A stretch of 64,000 bases of DNA, from contig CABFPE010000144.1 of NCBI GenBank assembly GCA_900660155.1, forward strand, positions 647,303 through 711,302, given 5' to 3'. Numbering within the stretch: position 1 is the stretch's first letter; each line of letters starts with the position of its first letter. Made by a program: the position numbers and the translations under genes. This DNA comes from Hofstenia miamia (lineage: Eukaryota; Xenacoelomorpha; Acoela; Hofsteniidae). The notes under the pieces were generated by a model. The model was not told the DNA's origin. It ran no database searches and saw only the letters and a list, made by a program, of their open reading frames with translations. Positions 32,901-47,409 of this stretch are shown here, piece after piece.

Positions 32901-35900
32901 AAGTTTTTGATCCACGTCAAGTTGGTGGGATGGAATACATTTGCAGAAGAGCAAATCAGTGTAGATTATTTTTGTAATGGACAGGATATTGGTTTAATAA
33001 ATTGACACGGGCCTTTATGTCTCCAGGTAGATTATAAAAAGTTTTCCATTCAGAAGTGGAGGATCTCAATCTGCTAAGGAATCTTGTCTTCAAATTCTGC
33101 ATGGAGCACTATTACTTGGCAGATTTTCTCCACTTTCACCAGGTGGTATGTGATTTCAATGTTCTCCATGGTGTTGGGTTACGTGACCTTGTTTCCCCTT
33201 AAGAAATTAATTATCAGTAAGTTGGGGAAGTCGATGTTGATGCAATTGAACTTCTGAATACCACTTATTGATGAATTGACAGAGGTTGGTTAGGGTAAAG
33301 TATTTCTCAAATGAAGTGTGAATGGTACTTCTCCAATACCCTCGTACATATTACTGTTGTAAAGAATGAGTGCATTAACCAGAGGTCTCCTCTCTGCATA
33401 CATGATGAACAGGACTATATCAATTGAGCTAGTTAGTGTCTTGAACTGTAGAAAGTGAACTACTTTTCCATTGTTAAGAGTGTATTTGTTGTGATCTAGA
33501 ACCTTTTTGATAGTGAAGGGTCCCTGCCAGTTGGTGGCTAACTTGTGCACTTAGTTCTGGTCAGTGACAGGAAGTGGAAAATACGCAAATTCCTTGTTGC
33601 CATACTTGTGAAGCTCTTCATAAAGTTTTCAATTGAAATTTCTTTTCTGCCAGATGACAGACTGACCCATATGGTGACATATGGTCAAGTGGATCTGATG
33701 CAGCTCACACATTAGCTGTGCTACATACTTGCCTGCACTAACATCATGATACTTTGGGAACATCATTGAGAGTTTTTCAAGGTCCATATGGACGATCTCA
33801 TTCTGCCTTTTGGCAGGTTGGCTCTTGAGGGCCACTCACTGCTCCAGGAAGTGACTGGTGTTCTGCAAGAGGCAACCCTCACACTTGTCGATTGTGTTGA
33901 TTACTGTGGATCTAAGACCAATCATTACATATCTTGTGTTAAATATCTTTCCCGTTTGGATGATGCCCAAGTGGCCATGCTCATGGACTCACCTAACTAG
34001 ATCATGTCGATAGTATTCCAGGACAGACAGCCAATTGTTCCTGCTCTTAGCATAGAGGAGGCCTTTCTTGTTGATCTGCCAGTTGTACTTCAGGAAATAT
34101 CTGTTGGTTAGTGGATCCATTGGAAAAAGAGGATTTGCAAGTCTGTGCAAAATTTTGGACAGCACCTTGTTGTGTTTCTGGTGGTATATTATTTCTTCAG
34201 TGGTTATTTCTTCTCACACCAGGATCGGCAAGATCATTCTGCCCTGCTGGTCAGCATTGATCTCAGGTAATGTTACATATTCTGTTAACGGAATGAATTC
34301 AAACTGGATTCATTCCCCCACCAGCTTCTTTAGATCACACTTATAAATGGGAAGGATACATCCAGTAGTCGGCATTGAGGTTGAGCTTCTCAGGTTGGTG
34401 CTGGATGTTGAACAAAAAATCATTGAGGAACTCAATCCACCTGGCTACTTATTTCAACTTGTTGTTGGAAAACTTCTTGAGCCAGGCAAAAGTGCTATTA
34501 TCAGTGCATACCACAAAAGGGTATTGGAATTTCTTTAATTATTCTACCACTGTGAGCATATCACTCTTTGTGGCTCCATAATTTCACTCTGCAGCTTGTA
34601 ACTTGCGGCTAAAGTACTGCACAGGGCTCTTTACACCATTCACGATTTGACTAAGTACACCACTTATGTCCATGGCACTGGCGTCACAATTCACAATGAA
34701 ACTTTTCAAATAATTGGGAGTATTGAGAGAATGGATTTTCTTGAGTTCCTTCTTTATTTGGTCGAGACTCTCCTGTTCCCGCCAGGTCCATTTAAATTCG
34801 ACCAACTTTTTCAAAAGATGGGAAATACTTTTGGTTTTCCACCTATTCAGGGATAAACATCCTGTAGTAGTTTACAAAACCCATAAGCCTCTGGATGTCT
34901 TTGCGGCTTTTTGGCATGTCTATCTGATCAAGGAAATCCTTTGCATTGGTTTTAATTGAAGTCTTGCTGGGTTTGATTACACTCCCCAGAAAGGTGACTT
35001 TGGTCTGAGCCAGATCACATTTGTTGCCATTGACTCACAGCCCAGCATTTTGGAGCAGTTTGAGGGTGTGTCTCAATTTATCTAGATGTTCTGTGAAGGT
35101 GTTGCTTGTGACAAGATTTCGTCGATGTGCGCCAATATACCCAGCTCCAAAATGTTTGTATTGTTCTTAAGCACCTTTGTTATGTACCTCTGGAAGGTAG
35201 CAGGAGCATTGCATAGACCAAAGGCCATGTATCGCCACTCATAGAGACCGTAAGGAGTAATGAAGGCAGTCTTTTGGATGTCAAACTCTTTCATAGGGAC
35301 CTGCCATCTTACACAGGTCAAGGCATGCAAAGAACTTGTATTTACTGGCTTTGTAGAGAAGGTCCTCTATCCTTGGGAGAGGGTAGGCATCTTATATCAT
35401 AATATCATTTAGCTTGTGGAAATCAATGCACAAGTGATACTTTTCCCCTTGATAATAAATACAGGTAGACAATCTGTTGACACAGTAGTCAACTTGACAG
35501 GCACAGCCATGATTGTGCGCTTAGTGGCATCTACCTGAATCAGAGATTTAGAGCTGTTAAGTATAGTGACGTAGGTTTTTCCATGTCAAATGTGGCAGAA
35601 ATCTAGCAATAAGTTGATGCCTCTCAGGCAGTTTCCTTTTGGCCTGGCTATCATTACATCTCCATTATATTGTTGGTAGTAGAACATGGGGACACGAGTC
35701 CAGTGATGACCCTTGATAAACATAGATTCCATTAAGTTGAAGAAGATTTCCTCCTCAGGGACTGCTGTTAACTGGGTGGCCTCATGCTCCTTTATGGAGA
35801 TTGTTTTGTTTCTGAAATCAATCATGCAAGATTTGCATTCAAAAAAATCGTTGCCCAGGATGAGCAACACACGTTCCTAATTATCAAGACAGAGGCTCCA

Positions 35901-37947
35901 GAATCCACTGTAGCTTTTACAAGACTTCCATTGATGACAACAGGAATCACATTGTTCCGCATTAGGTGGGTGATAGCAAGGATTGCCTGTGCTCATTTGG
36001 TGGGGGATGGTGCTCCCTCTAGTTTAAAGGCTCAGTGGTAGGTAAAGCATCACTGCCAGGGTTGGCAGTCTCATCATCAATCAGAAATCCATTACCATCC
36101 ACTAGGATCTGGATCTCAGTGGTGCATGCAGTTTTCAAGTGGCCTTTTTGTCTACAATGAAACATCTGATTGAGGACATGTCAAAGTCCTTCTTGCCACA
36201 AGTTTATGAAGGACCTTCCTTGGCAGTAGGCTTGCTCAGGCCAGTGGTGGTTTTCAGTTCAGTGACATCTTTATCAATTCAATTGGTATTATGCATTAGA
36301 TAGGCAACACTGATGGCCTTTTGTATTATTGTGTGCAGATCATCCTCCAGATTGCACTTTAGTTCCCAATGGGAGCAGATAGATGGTGGAAATCCATGGC
36401 AGATGTAAGTGAAGAGGTCATGCCAGGAGTACTTGGGCGATAGATTGCTCAAATGAAAGAGCCTCTCTACTTGTGTTATATAGTTCTGGACGTCATCACC
36501 CTTTTGGAAGGACATATTGCACAAAAGGGTTTTGTACTGATGTTTTATATGAAGCGCCTTGTAGTGGTCTCTGAAGTAGCCTACCAGCAGCTGATAATTA
36601 GATTTAGTTCCTTTGTCAAGCATCATGTACTGGTTGTCCATGAAGGTATAATTGAAATTGCGATACAGTGTCATCTTGTGTTTCTTGATACTGTTTCATG
36701 GTCAACTCAAATAGAAAGAACCATTCTTTGAAGGTCTGAGAGACAGCATGAATTTGACCAGTGAATTTTGGTAGAGCAGAATGCTTGTTGAAACATTAAG
36801 GGCCTCCATGAGGCTCTACGGGAAGAACTGAGCTGGTGAACAATGGCTGGCCACACATTGCTGACCCGAAAGGTGCACCAAGAGATGGGCTTCCATTAGC
36901 AACATGCTTGGAAGCAGATGGTACAACAGTGGTACTCAAGGGAACTGAAGAGACTTGTCACATTCCCAAAGGCTGAACAGGGGTTGCTAAGGTAGATAAA
37001 GTTGATACTGGGTGAATATTGGTTCACAGTTGATGCTCATAGTAGGTTGTGAAGTAGACCTCAGAGGGATAGCACTGTCCAAGTTGGTGGAAGAGTGACA
37101 CTCTCAGTGAGCCTCCAACATGCGAGCAAATTGACGGGTTAGTTGTTTGCTGAAGTCATCTAGTGCAGCATGTGTAATGTAGTCTTTGCAGATAGGAGGA
37201 GGGGTTGCCTCCTTAGCAGGCGTCAGCTGACTGACCTGGAGTTGCAGTTACATGATTGAGTCCAACATCTTTTATTCAATTCTCTGAAACTTGATGTGCT
37301 GGGTGTTGAGCTTGGCTTGAAGAGCCTTGATACGTCTCTCACCTTCCATTTACGAGGCGACTAGCTGAGATAACAAATCTCATAAATGCTCAATCTTGAT
37401 TGTCTGGCGATTAAACCAAAGGGTGGGTTCACTGACAAAGTTAACAGATGAGCAGGAATTGGTGGAGCATTACAAGTATTTAATACTCAATGGTTATTCA
37501 CAGCAGAAATCTGAGTTGGAGAAGTTGGGAGCAATAAATTAACTAAAGATCCAACAGTGCAAGGAGTAGTGTTCAGGCTACCAGCACTTGCACAGGGGAC
37601 TCCCACAAGTAACAAGAATATAACTCTTCTTAGAAAAATAGCAAAACTAACTCAACAGTTGGGAGCACTGTCAACTGATTGACAATGTAGATAACAGAAC
37701 AGTAACAACATTATCGTGGTATAAGTATGGTCACCAGATGGAATTGGTGATACAATTCCAACATGCACAAGAACAGAGACAATAGAAACTGATAAGTCAG
37801 GGGAAATCCATCCCAGCTGACTTAATCACACCAAAACAAACAAATCAAGAGAGTTATGTGACACCTTCATAGTGCATACAGGTTACATGACTGGAGTACA
37901 TCTCCTAGCATCACTTAGACTGTAAGTAGCATCAGAACTGTTCAGGA

Positions 37948-37964
37948 TCATGTCAGGGTCACCA
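37948..37964 (-). other. Primer-binding site, tRNA-Trp-like
   Basis: TGGTGACCCTGACATGA directly follows the proposed LTR end. It resembles the complement of the tRNA-Trp 3' end (TGGTGACCCCGACGTGA), from memory, with two differences. Confidence 0.55.
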
Positions 37965-38887
37965 TGTAGAATTGGTGGCTAGCAACTATAGCGGCATTAC
38001 CAAAGAACTAATTGACTCTGCAGAAGGTTACCAATGAGGCCTTAATAGAACAGCCACGATTCTTGCAAAATAACAATAATAGATCTAACAAACAACATTT
38101 GTAATTCATCCACTATAACTATGAAACTGTTTAGGTAATTCATCCAGGATGACTTGTAATTCATTAGGTTTACAGCCGAGATGACTACTTGAGAAGTAAG
38201 GCAGGCGAAGTGACTTGAGTGTGTGGCAGCTCCTAATTACTATTTATTTCTATCTCAATTCAAATATAACAGTCTTGAAGTGGTTCTTATTTCTCAGCTC
38301 ACTATTAAATAGCACATAATTGCTGTGCATTCACATTAACTGGTGGTATAGTATCATCACAGTGTATAATTCATTATTGGTCCATTTAGGAAATGAACAA
38401 GGGTCTTATTTTCCCTATACCTAGCCATAACTTAATATGGTCCACGATTTAGGCTGCTAACTGTCCAAAAGCTATGCATCAAATTGGTTCACAGTTAGCA
38501 GGACTCCCAAATTGCTGCAGTGAATTGAACAAATATCATTATAAAAACAATATGGTTAAGGAAAAAAGTAAATATTGAGGAGAGTTGAACACATTGAGGT
38601 GAATTACTCTATTCGCTCAATTTCTAGATTGGTTGCCCTATTTATACAAAGTTTCAATAATTACCTGTCTTTGTTTACAATTTCGAATGATATGATCACG
38701 TTCCCTCGCAAATTCAATGAGCAACAAACAACATGTCATACATTATTGAGCGGACAAATTAATAGCAATGTAAACTATTCTCAAAATTATTGAACAAACG
38801 TCAAAGTGACGTAATTACTACAAATTACAAAGTAAGAATTCGATCAAATTTAAAAATAATATTCAAATGTCCCCGAGTGACTCTACA
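37965..38887 (-). repeat. Proposed 5' LTR of the minus-strand gypsy fossil
   Basis: On the minus strand it starts TGTAGAGTCA and ends AATTCTACA, so TGTAGA/TCTACA form the short inverted ends usual for LTRs, with TG..CA borders. The inner edge touches a primer-binding-like site. The partner LTR is missing, so the call rests on these borders. Confidence 0.55.
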
Positions 38888-38984
38888 ATAAGTCCGGAAT
38901 TATCAAGTTAATTTGCACTAAGATTATTATATAATAGCATCAATATTATTATTATATTTCTTGTTTTTTATGGCATAAATAGAA

Positions 38985-41639
38985 ATAACGCGGTAACTAT
39001 CTATCCGAAAGTTGGCAGTCAATTAATGTATTTGGAAGAATTCAAAATTGAATTTTAAGAAAGGCTATAAAAAACCATAGTTTCCCATGAAAACTTTGAT
39101 AGCTATGTTACCAATAACGATGTTTGTTAAGAGTGAATACAAAATATTACAGTACAAAGCTATATTTTCTCCAGAACTACTCACAAAAACGGATCCAGTA
39201 TATATAAGATAAAATGATAGTCCAATATGTCCTGTCCGTAATATAACTAGTCTTGGTTGAACTCTAAGAAATGCATAAACCTCCCCATTTCAAACTAGAT
39301 TTGCGTGAAGCAGCAAAAGAAGTTGGTTTATGTCATTTTCAGTGCAATGCTCAGACTTAATGAATAAAATGATTTTTACCCATCCTGGAAGATTGTCTTG
39401 TTTATTGTTTTTACTTAATTCGAAATCAAGAATGGCAAGCTTTGTCTCTCTCATATCCATGAACTCCTTAACCAATCAGGACGCATCACGTTTCAAAATG
39501 TAATTTAATTGAAGGGGTAATAATTAACTCACTTTTAAAATTTAAAATCAATTAAAATCGACCATTAATAAATCAATTACATATTGAAAACAAAAATACA
39601 AACTGTTAAAATTACAATTTACACCAATTTTACAACTTTTTTCTTGTATTCCAGTACCTGAGAATCTGTTATTCGAAGACAATGAGCCTTTAGCAGAGTA
39701 TTAATTAAACGAAAACTAAATTTTAAAGTTGATTCAAATAGAAAATATGAATCAGAGATCGTTTCTATGGCTAAGTTAAGATATTGTCAACACGAAACAT
39801 TTGTAATTTTTCCAATAAAGCTGTACACATAACTCTTCTATTTCGGAACTGATATTCTTTGATTGATGTTTATAAGCAGCCACAAAAAAGCACACGTCCA
39901 TTTCGTATGGTGATTCACTCAACATGTACAAATCATCAATAACTAAAAAATCTTCTGTTGTCAGAATCAATAAAGAACACAATGAACAGCTATTGGTACA
40001 CCGATTATGCTGGTATGATTCCTGAAAACATAGAAGCATTTGTTGAAATGATTATGTCAATTTGAAAGAAATAACAAATTGCTCTACTGCCATGTAATAG
40101 TTTCCACCATATAATTGACGGTGAAATGCATCTCCTGACATTTTGAGGTAAACCAATTATTCCTAAAATTCTTCAGTGAATCTACTGTATCTGATAATAT
40201 AAAAAGACGTTTTCTTTATCTCAAGGATGTTCAACAATCCAAGACTTATTGGGAAGTACAGTTAAGGCGTCCTTGCTTATATACTTCTCACTTTCTGTTT
40301 TCACGTGGTAATATATCTTATGAACACTTGGTTTATATAATTTTACGCTAGCATCAATCATACTTCTGATGAAGTAATGAGTAAGTATAGTTGTCTTTAC
40401 ATTTCTTCAAAAATACTCATTATTAGATTGCTTTCCTAGCATGCTATCTCTTTCTTTTTGTGAGCATACCCGATTTTTAGCATTCATGCACCATTTGTGT
40501 ATTTGAACCGCAATTCTTACTCCAAATATCAGTTCTGTCTTGCATTTATTGACTCTTTTTTCCTAAATTATCAAATTTTTAAATAATTATTTTATAAAAA
40601 TTGTGAAAAAGTGCAATATATATCATAATAATTTTGGATGTTTTGGAACATTTTCAGCACTATAAATCATACACAAGACAATCAGGGAGATCTCAAAGGG
40701 CAGATACTACTCTGCTGGAAAACAGACAAGCGAGTTATATTTTTCAATATAAGTTTCAGTGTATTTCGCTGGTTTAAAACTTCATACTTTGTATTTTCTT
40801 CATGCATTGTATCTTTCTTGTAATATTACCAATTGTCACAATTCATAAATTTTGCAAATTTGTTGAGGCCTATTTTTGAAATATCTAGTTTTTATTTGGA
40901 AAAAAACAATCATGAAAAAGCATAATCAAGGTGCTTAAAACTTATTTTAAAAAAAGTTTCTACTTTTAAAATCAAAATATTGAGAAGAGTACAAATATAT
41001 TGTAAGGAATAATATTTTGTGTAATGTACATCAAGGTTGTAATGGGTTGCGATCTATTTCATGCTAATATTTTGGGTTACAATGAGTTGAGTCAAATAAT
41101 ACAAATACTCAACAAATATATATATAAATGGTTTGAGAAAATCTTTCAAAGTAACCTTGGTTATAATTGGTTATTTAATACATTGTAAAAAACACAACAA
41201 TAGTTTTACCACAACTTTTCGCCTTTACATAAGAAAGCATTTACTAACGGAAGTGTCAATATCTCACGATTTTCAATTATTATAAAAGAAAATTGTTGAA
41301 ATTGTAAACAAAGCCATTTATACCCTTATGAATGCATTTGGTAGCTCAGGGTTAAACACACTCTGATAATATCATGCCCACGGAAGATATACACTGACAA
41401 TTTGCAAGCAATTTTAAAGAAACTTTATAAGGAAAATCGTATACATAGATACAAATGAGAAGTTGAAGAATTAATCCTCCAAAATATAACTGACTTTTTC
41501 TATAATATTGATTATTTCTTCATTCAGTAATTAGTAACGCATCCATTCTGAATAAATTATGTATACCCTTAGATTTCAAATATTGAAATTTTGCGGCTTT
41601 CGGTTTTTTAATGATTTAGTTTCTACTAATCTCAATTTG

Positions 41640-41640
<1 letters not shown>
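38985..41640 (-). pseudogene. Broken duplicate of the CNBD2-like locus
   Basis: Blocks match the first locus in the same order and orientation: 38990-39150 with 361-520 (3' flank), 39177-39460 with about 1925-2240 (coding, with deletions), 40285-40975 with about 2240-2935 (5' part of the large exon and start of the intron) and 41285-41640 with 3953-4310 (intron). The coding part is cut down to a fragment around GWVKIILFIKSEHCTENDIN. The first cNMP domain is mostly deleted and about 825 bp of foreign sequence (39460-40285) has been added. The 5' exon at 4897-5220 has no counterpart. Similarity by eye is 85-90%, so the duplication is not recent. Confidence 0.85.
39460..40285. other. Foreign insert in the CNBD2-like pseudogene
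   Basis: This stretch separates two parts that are adjacent in the parent gene (CATATCC and TTCTCACTTTC). It has no recognised transposon ends. The minus-strand frame 39776-40039 is open but of unknown kind. Confidence 0.5.

Positions 41641-41667
<27 letters not shown>
41640..41667. repeat. (TA)n microsatellite
   Basis: TA run at the end of the duplicated block. Confidence 0.9.
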
Positions 41668-41670
<3 letters not shown>

Positions 41671-42054
41671 ACAAACCACAAAAATCATCATCAGAACAAA
41701 ATTACGGAAACATAAATTTACACTAAACTACACGATCTATGAAATTATGAATATGCATGTACTTAAAATATCTTTAATATGTTTGAACTTAGTTGCTTAT
41801 TTGGTAATTGCTCTTTAGCTTTGTTCTTAATGTAAATTTTTTATTCTTGATTGATATTTATGCTGAAATATTTCCGATTTTAGATGCCCTGGGGTAGGGC
41901 CTGTAATGGGCATGGACAAAAGTGTACGGGCATAGGCTTCTATACTACGGGCAATGGCCGGGTATACGGGCTCTGCATGAATATTTGTTGTTGTTATTTG
42001 AGGATCTAAATTTTTCAAATCATTTGTTTGATGTACATTAGGTCTTTTCTACAT
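41668..42054. other. Anonymous DNA before a gypsy fossil
   Basis: GC-richer near 41885-41990 than its surroundings. It may belong to the leader or gag start of the next element, but no LTR was found. Confidence 0.35.
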
Positions 42055-45000
42055 ATCTATTGTGGCATCGGCAGCAACGAAACATAAATTTTATATAAAA
42101 GGTCAAACATTTCGTGAAAGGGCAGTACTACTATACTTTGTCCAGCAAAACGGAACCAAACAGAATAGAGCAACACAGTTACCACTCTTTTTAAAAGACT
42201 GTGCACTACACGTATACCTTAATCTTGATGCCTCTGTAAAAACCGATTATGATAAATTAATAGAGGCATGAATAATGAAATTGATAATGAATGCACCAGA
42301 AAGCAATACAGAATGCAATTATATGGATGCAAACTCGAGAAAGACGAGAATATAATAAATTATATATACAAAGTAGATAGACTATTACAACTGTCACAAG
42401 AAGAGGAATGCTACTACAAACAGGATCTATATTCCTATGTACATGCTGGATTACCTCCATCAATGATGACATTCAAACACTCATCAACAAAGCTGTCAAC
42501 AACCAACCTACAATAGAAAACAATAAGAGAATCAACTGCCAACACGTGATACCCCCACAGCAAAACCAACAACTTCGCCCTTTCGTCAAAAAAGAAGCAC
42601 TTCACAGGGCAATCAAAGAAAAACCCACTGATTACTCCTTTGTAAAATGCCTAAAATGTGGAGAAAAAGGTCACATAAAAAGAGATTGTAAAGCCATAGT
42701 CTGCGCAATTAAAGATGAAGGTTTTTACATGGCAGAGGACATAGAAATTATAGAAGATGAAAAAAATCCCGAAGAGGATTTAAACTAATAAGGGCACCGT
42801 CCCCAGAACGTGCTAATGCACTCTTGATAGCCACAGATCTGTTAGAAAGAAATTTGATACCAATAACTATCAACAGCTGCAATCTGAAAGCAACAGTAGA
42901 TACTGGAGCTTCAATATCGATCATGGCAGACACTTGTGCACAAAACAAATTAGCGCTTCAGGTGATTATGTTAATGTGAAAGATATGGTGAAAGATATAC
43001 TGATCACAATCCAAAATGTCAAATTTAATCAAGACGTTCATATCATAGATACACAAAATCAGCCACTGCAGTACAAGATAATATTTGGCAGAGATTTCTT
43101 AACTGAAAACAACTGTCTGATTGATTACTGAAATAGAACACTAACTATCAAAGAGGATAAGAACATAACAGTATCTCTCACAACAAAGGGCAATAATGCT
43201 TTTGAATTCACAATGTATGAAAATTTAAGACTAGAGCCCTTTCACTGGAGACTAATAAAGATTGCGTCCAAACAGCTGTTAGATGAAGAATTCTTAATCA
43301 CTAATGCATACAGCGTGTGTTCAAACCAGATCACAATCCTAAACAATGTCGCAACACTAAGGAACAACCAGGGAATAAGAGCTGTTCTAAATAACTCCAA
43401 CAAATACGCATCAATACGTCCAAAAGATGTCACAATCACGGCAATTCCTCTAGAGCAATGTGTCATGAAAAACAATACAATACTGCTAATTCAAACAGAG
43501 AAGCCACCAATAGATAGCCAACATACCAAAACTCACTACAGAATCATATCCTCACCTAACACAGGAGGAAATAAAGATCATTAATAACACTTCAGAACGA
43601 AATGCCACAATCTTTAACAACAATGAGATAAGTGTGGGAAATGCAATCAGAGTTGAATATGCCATAGAAACAACATCAGAGAAACCCATACGTCAACCAT
43701 GCAGGAGAATGCCATCCCAGCTACAAGAACAGTATGCTAAAACCATATCAGATCTGCTGAATAATGGCATAATTCAAAGAAACAACGGCCCTTATGCATC
43801 TCTCACAGTGTTCATCAAGCAAGGCAAAAAACACCACTTATGCATCAACTTCAGACAATTGAATGATATAACAAAGAAAGTTGCCTAGCCTCTCCCAAGA
43901 GTAGACAACATACTCTATGATGCAGTAAAATTCGAATTATTATTTACTATGGATCTCTGCAAAGCTTATTGGGAGGTGCCAATGTGCCAAATACGGCATT
44001 TATCACTCCTTATGAATTGATCATATGTCTTATGCAATGCCTCAAATACATTTCAGCATTATGTCACAAAGACACTACTAAGTAGCTGATATAAAATGGA
44101 AAAGGGATCACTGCTTACATTGACAACATTCTCATTGGATCCCAAAACATACAAGAGCATGCGGATCAAGTTAAGAGGATATTACAACTACTATATAGCG
44201 CGGGGTTATACATAAACACTAAAAAATGTACATTAGCAAAATCTAAGGTTACTTTCTTAGAGCGTAATATCACGACAGGAAACATCACAATAAAAGACAA
44301 TGCCAAATAGATGAAATTCAATTTCCAGGCAACAAAAAAGACGTGCAACACATTCTGGGATTTCTAAACTACTACCATTAGTCATACCCAATTTGGCTAG
44401 AAAAAACAGTACGCATCTCCAACTTACTAAAGATTTTGAGTGAACATTGCATCATCAGGAAGAACTGAACCATTCAAAAAACGTGATGAAGAAAATTAAA
44501 TCGTTAAATTTGCCAACATCAACAGATCGTTATGTATTGAATTGCAATGCCTGTACAGTAGCAATAGGTGCCACACTCAGCCAAATACAAAATGGTGAAG
44601 AACTACCCATCCAATTGTTCAGAAGAAAATTAAGGAATAGTGATTCGAACTATGGCGTCAACAAACTAGAGATTCTGGCATTAGTGGAGTCTGAAAAAAT
44701 TCCATCATTTTCTTATTGGTGAAAAAATCGTTCATGGTATGAACTGATAACAGTTCCCTGTGCTGACTCAAGAAATACGCAGGTGATCGCTCCAACATAA
44801 TCACCTGTGGATCAAATATCAACAATTTCCACTTTACAATCAAACATTGCACACAAATGCCGACACCTGTAGAGCACTGCCACAGTACCAACGAAAACTA
44901 AAGAAAGAATAGGGACTTCCACTTCATACTCAACTGCCAATATAAAGAGCTATCTGATATAAACACAGATCAAAATGGCCGGCCCATCTTGCCACTCCTA

Positions 45001-45600
45001 TCAATCATGATAAAGGAGGAAATAACAGCAGAAGATATCTCAACCTCTCAATGAAACGATATCATACTCAATTAGATCATGTAATGCATAACAGACCCAA
45101 CCTACATCATGGACACAATGACCACCATATACTACCACAAATACATGTGGAAAATTACAGACAGCAGAGTGCTAGATGCTAGTTAAACCACAAGGAATCT
45201 TATTGCCACCTGAATATTACAAATGTGATGTGAAAAAAATACACGAACAGGGACACAAAGGTGTATATCAAACTGAACTAACAGTTCACGAAAATTTTGT
45301 CATCACCTACTTAAGAAAGACAATAGAAGACGTTATTAACAAAGGTAATTCTGCATATTACTCAACATGGACTGCTTCCCTGGTCAATGAACCAACCTAG
45401 CAAAGATTACTGCTAACTACACAAATCATATCATTAACACCAATATAGAGGAATTACCTAAAGATGACGAAGGATACAACTATGTGTTAGTTGTAGTGGA
45501 CCACTTTACAAAATACTGCAAAATGGTACCTCCCTGCAACATAAAAGCATCAACAACTGCAGATGCTATAATCAACAATAATGCTGACCTGGATGTGTTA
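42055..45600 (+). mobile_element. Ty3/gypsy-type LTR element fossil (plus strand), LTRs not found
   Basis: Coding pieces lie in the expected order: gag capsid-like (42062-42516), a zinc knuckle (CLKCGEKGHIKRDC, about 42648-42692), protease (ATVDTGASISIM, about 42890), RT (YASLTVFIKQGKKHHLCIN, about 43790), RNase H (LNCNACTVAIGATLSQ, about 44540) and integrase (zinc-binding part near 45180-45350, core YVLVVVDHFTKYC near 45485). It stops at about 45600 inside integrase. Broken, with roughly ten interruptions. The protease-RT linker motif SASGDYVN is shared with the fossil at 49613-50830, so the two belong to one family. Confidence 0.8.
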
Positions 45601-45645
45601 GTACAATTTTGCTGACCTGTGTAAGTAAAATTGTGCTGACACTAT
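45585..45645 (+). repeat. Short degenerate tandem repeat
   Basis: The words GCTGACCTGGATGTGTTAGT, GCTGACCTGTGTAAGTAAAA and GCTGACACT follow one another at about 30-nt spacing, giving two to three diverged copies just past the gypsy fossil. Confidence 0.6.
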
Positions 45646-47409
45646 ATGTAATAGAAGTCTTAGTGTTATTTCTATTATGGAATTATTAATTGCATTGGAA
45701 AATGTATCGTGAGAATGCATACTTTTGGCCAGGGAAATAGATGAGAGATTCAAGTGTTTATTAATTGATGGAATTTAAAAATGTGCACAAATAAATACCG
45801 GCAAGCAGAATTAAAAACTTAAAACCAAAATAATGCAAGGATACATTTTTAGTTTGTTTTACTAGTACTATGTAGATTTTAATTTTAACTTAATACTTAT
45901 TGCTGAATATTATATTTGATAGAAACTTTAAATATTGCAATTTACAGGATTAACCCTTATTGGTACGGTGATTTACATATTCCTATTTAGTACGCGTGTA
46001 AAATTTTGTTAAAACAAAGTAAAATTCAGAAAATTGAGGTCTATATAAAAAATTCAAAGAAATACAGAGTAAACTAAGTTACCAAAGTTATGCGCTTATG
46101 ATATTTGAGCATTTATTGCACAAAGTTAGATATAATCCTGGTCTTACATTAACCAGGACCGAAAGTTAATCTGGGGATTCATTCTGAGGCAAAGCCCAAT
46201 TCGATGACTTAGTCCAATGCTGAATCCAAAGACCAAAAGATGTCTGTTCAGCATATAATATTATATATGTATACGTCAAAACCCTGGCTGCTATCACCTT
46301 ATCAGAGCAGAAAGGGGACAACCCCAATAGACTAAGGATATGTAATATAGAAAAGCCTATTTATATGTATGAAATTTATAATTATTTTGTTACATATAAA
46401 TACATTCATGCCTGTTTTAATATTCAAATAATTAACAACTTATTACATGTTTATTAGCATCTAAGAACCGGATTACTTAGGCAAGTTTTAAAAATGCAAG
46501 ATTAATCAGGTTAAAATTTTTGTTTTTAAATTGCTATTCAAAGTTTACTAGTTTCCTATTAAATTATACCAATATTGAATTCCTAAGAGTTAATATTTTA
46601 AATTCAAACATGTATTATTTACAAGTATTATCCATGACGGGTACTAGAACATGTAACAATTAATGACAGTTTATCAACTAAAAATGACAATTAACAACTA
46701 GACATTTCAGTTTACACACACGGTCCATAAAGAAACGACGCACAGTGGTCCGAGTTGCCGAAAACGTGTGATAAAGCAATTTTAAATTTTTCTAATTTCG
46801 CATTTTTTCGCCAAATATATAGAAGAGTGATCATATTTCATGAATTTGATCAGTTTTTAATAATATTTGCACTTATACCTCTCTAAAATGTATAATATCG
46901 TATATCATATTATATTATTATACCATGATATTTCCCTGGAATTTTTAAACTGCAATTTTTTCCGCCTTTTATATGACTTCCAATATTATTAACTCCTATT
47001 TTCAAAAAGACATTTTTAATTACTCAGTTTTATTAAAAATATGTGTGAAATAAGTCCTAAAAGCTTTCTTCATTGATAAAGCCTTGATTACACTATCCTA
47101 GGAATTCGTAGGGACTCATGATTTGTTTTTATGTGAAAGATAATTATATATATTATCACATTATACTATTCTTAGCTACCGCTTGGTGCCATTTTATTGC
47201 ATTTTGTAAAATTAAATAGGTAAATAATTGCGCACTACCCTTGCAAAGCTCACAAGCTGCATTTTTCTCATGCATAATACATCTCTGAAATAATCAAAAG
47301 GTATACTAAATTAAGATTTTCTACATTTCCTAATTCTTTTATTAGCTAGTTAGAATATTAACATGAAATTAATTTTTTAAAGTACATACATGAGTATTTA
47401 TGTATTTAA
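45646..47409. other. Gene-free stretch
   Basis: About 1.75 kb of AT-rich sequence. I see no gene, repeat border or RNA in it. Confidence 0.45.

Larger units (their letters stand above)
31012..38887 (-). mobile_element. Ty3/gypsy-type LTR element fossil (minus strand)
   Basis: A long, decayed element read on the minus strand with the order LTR, gag, protease, RT, RNase H, integrase, ORF3. The 5' LTR is proposed at 37965-38887 and is followed by a primer-binding site at 37964-37948. Gag lies at about 36280-36700 (VQNYITQVERLFHL), with a knuckle-like piece near 36150. Protease is near 35590-35960, RT near 34950-35450 ([13 protein letters not shown]), RNase H near 34580-34810, integrase near 33290-34300 and an ORF3 in the envelope position near 31012-32900. 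No matching 3' LTR was found, so the element looks truncated. It is broken, with at least ten interruptions, and appears old. Confidence 0.8.

Noticed and set aside
39776-40039. 87-codon minus-strand frame inside the pseudogene insert
   Set aside because: No family resemblance and no splice or start context. It is listed only as part of the insert.
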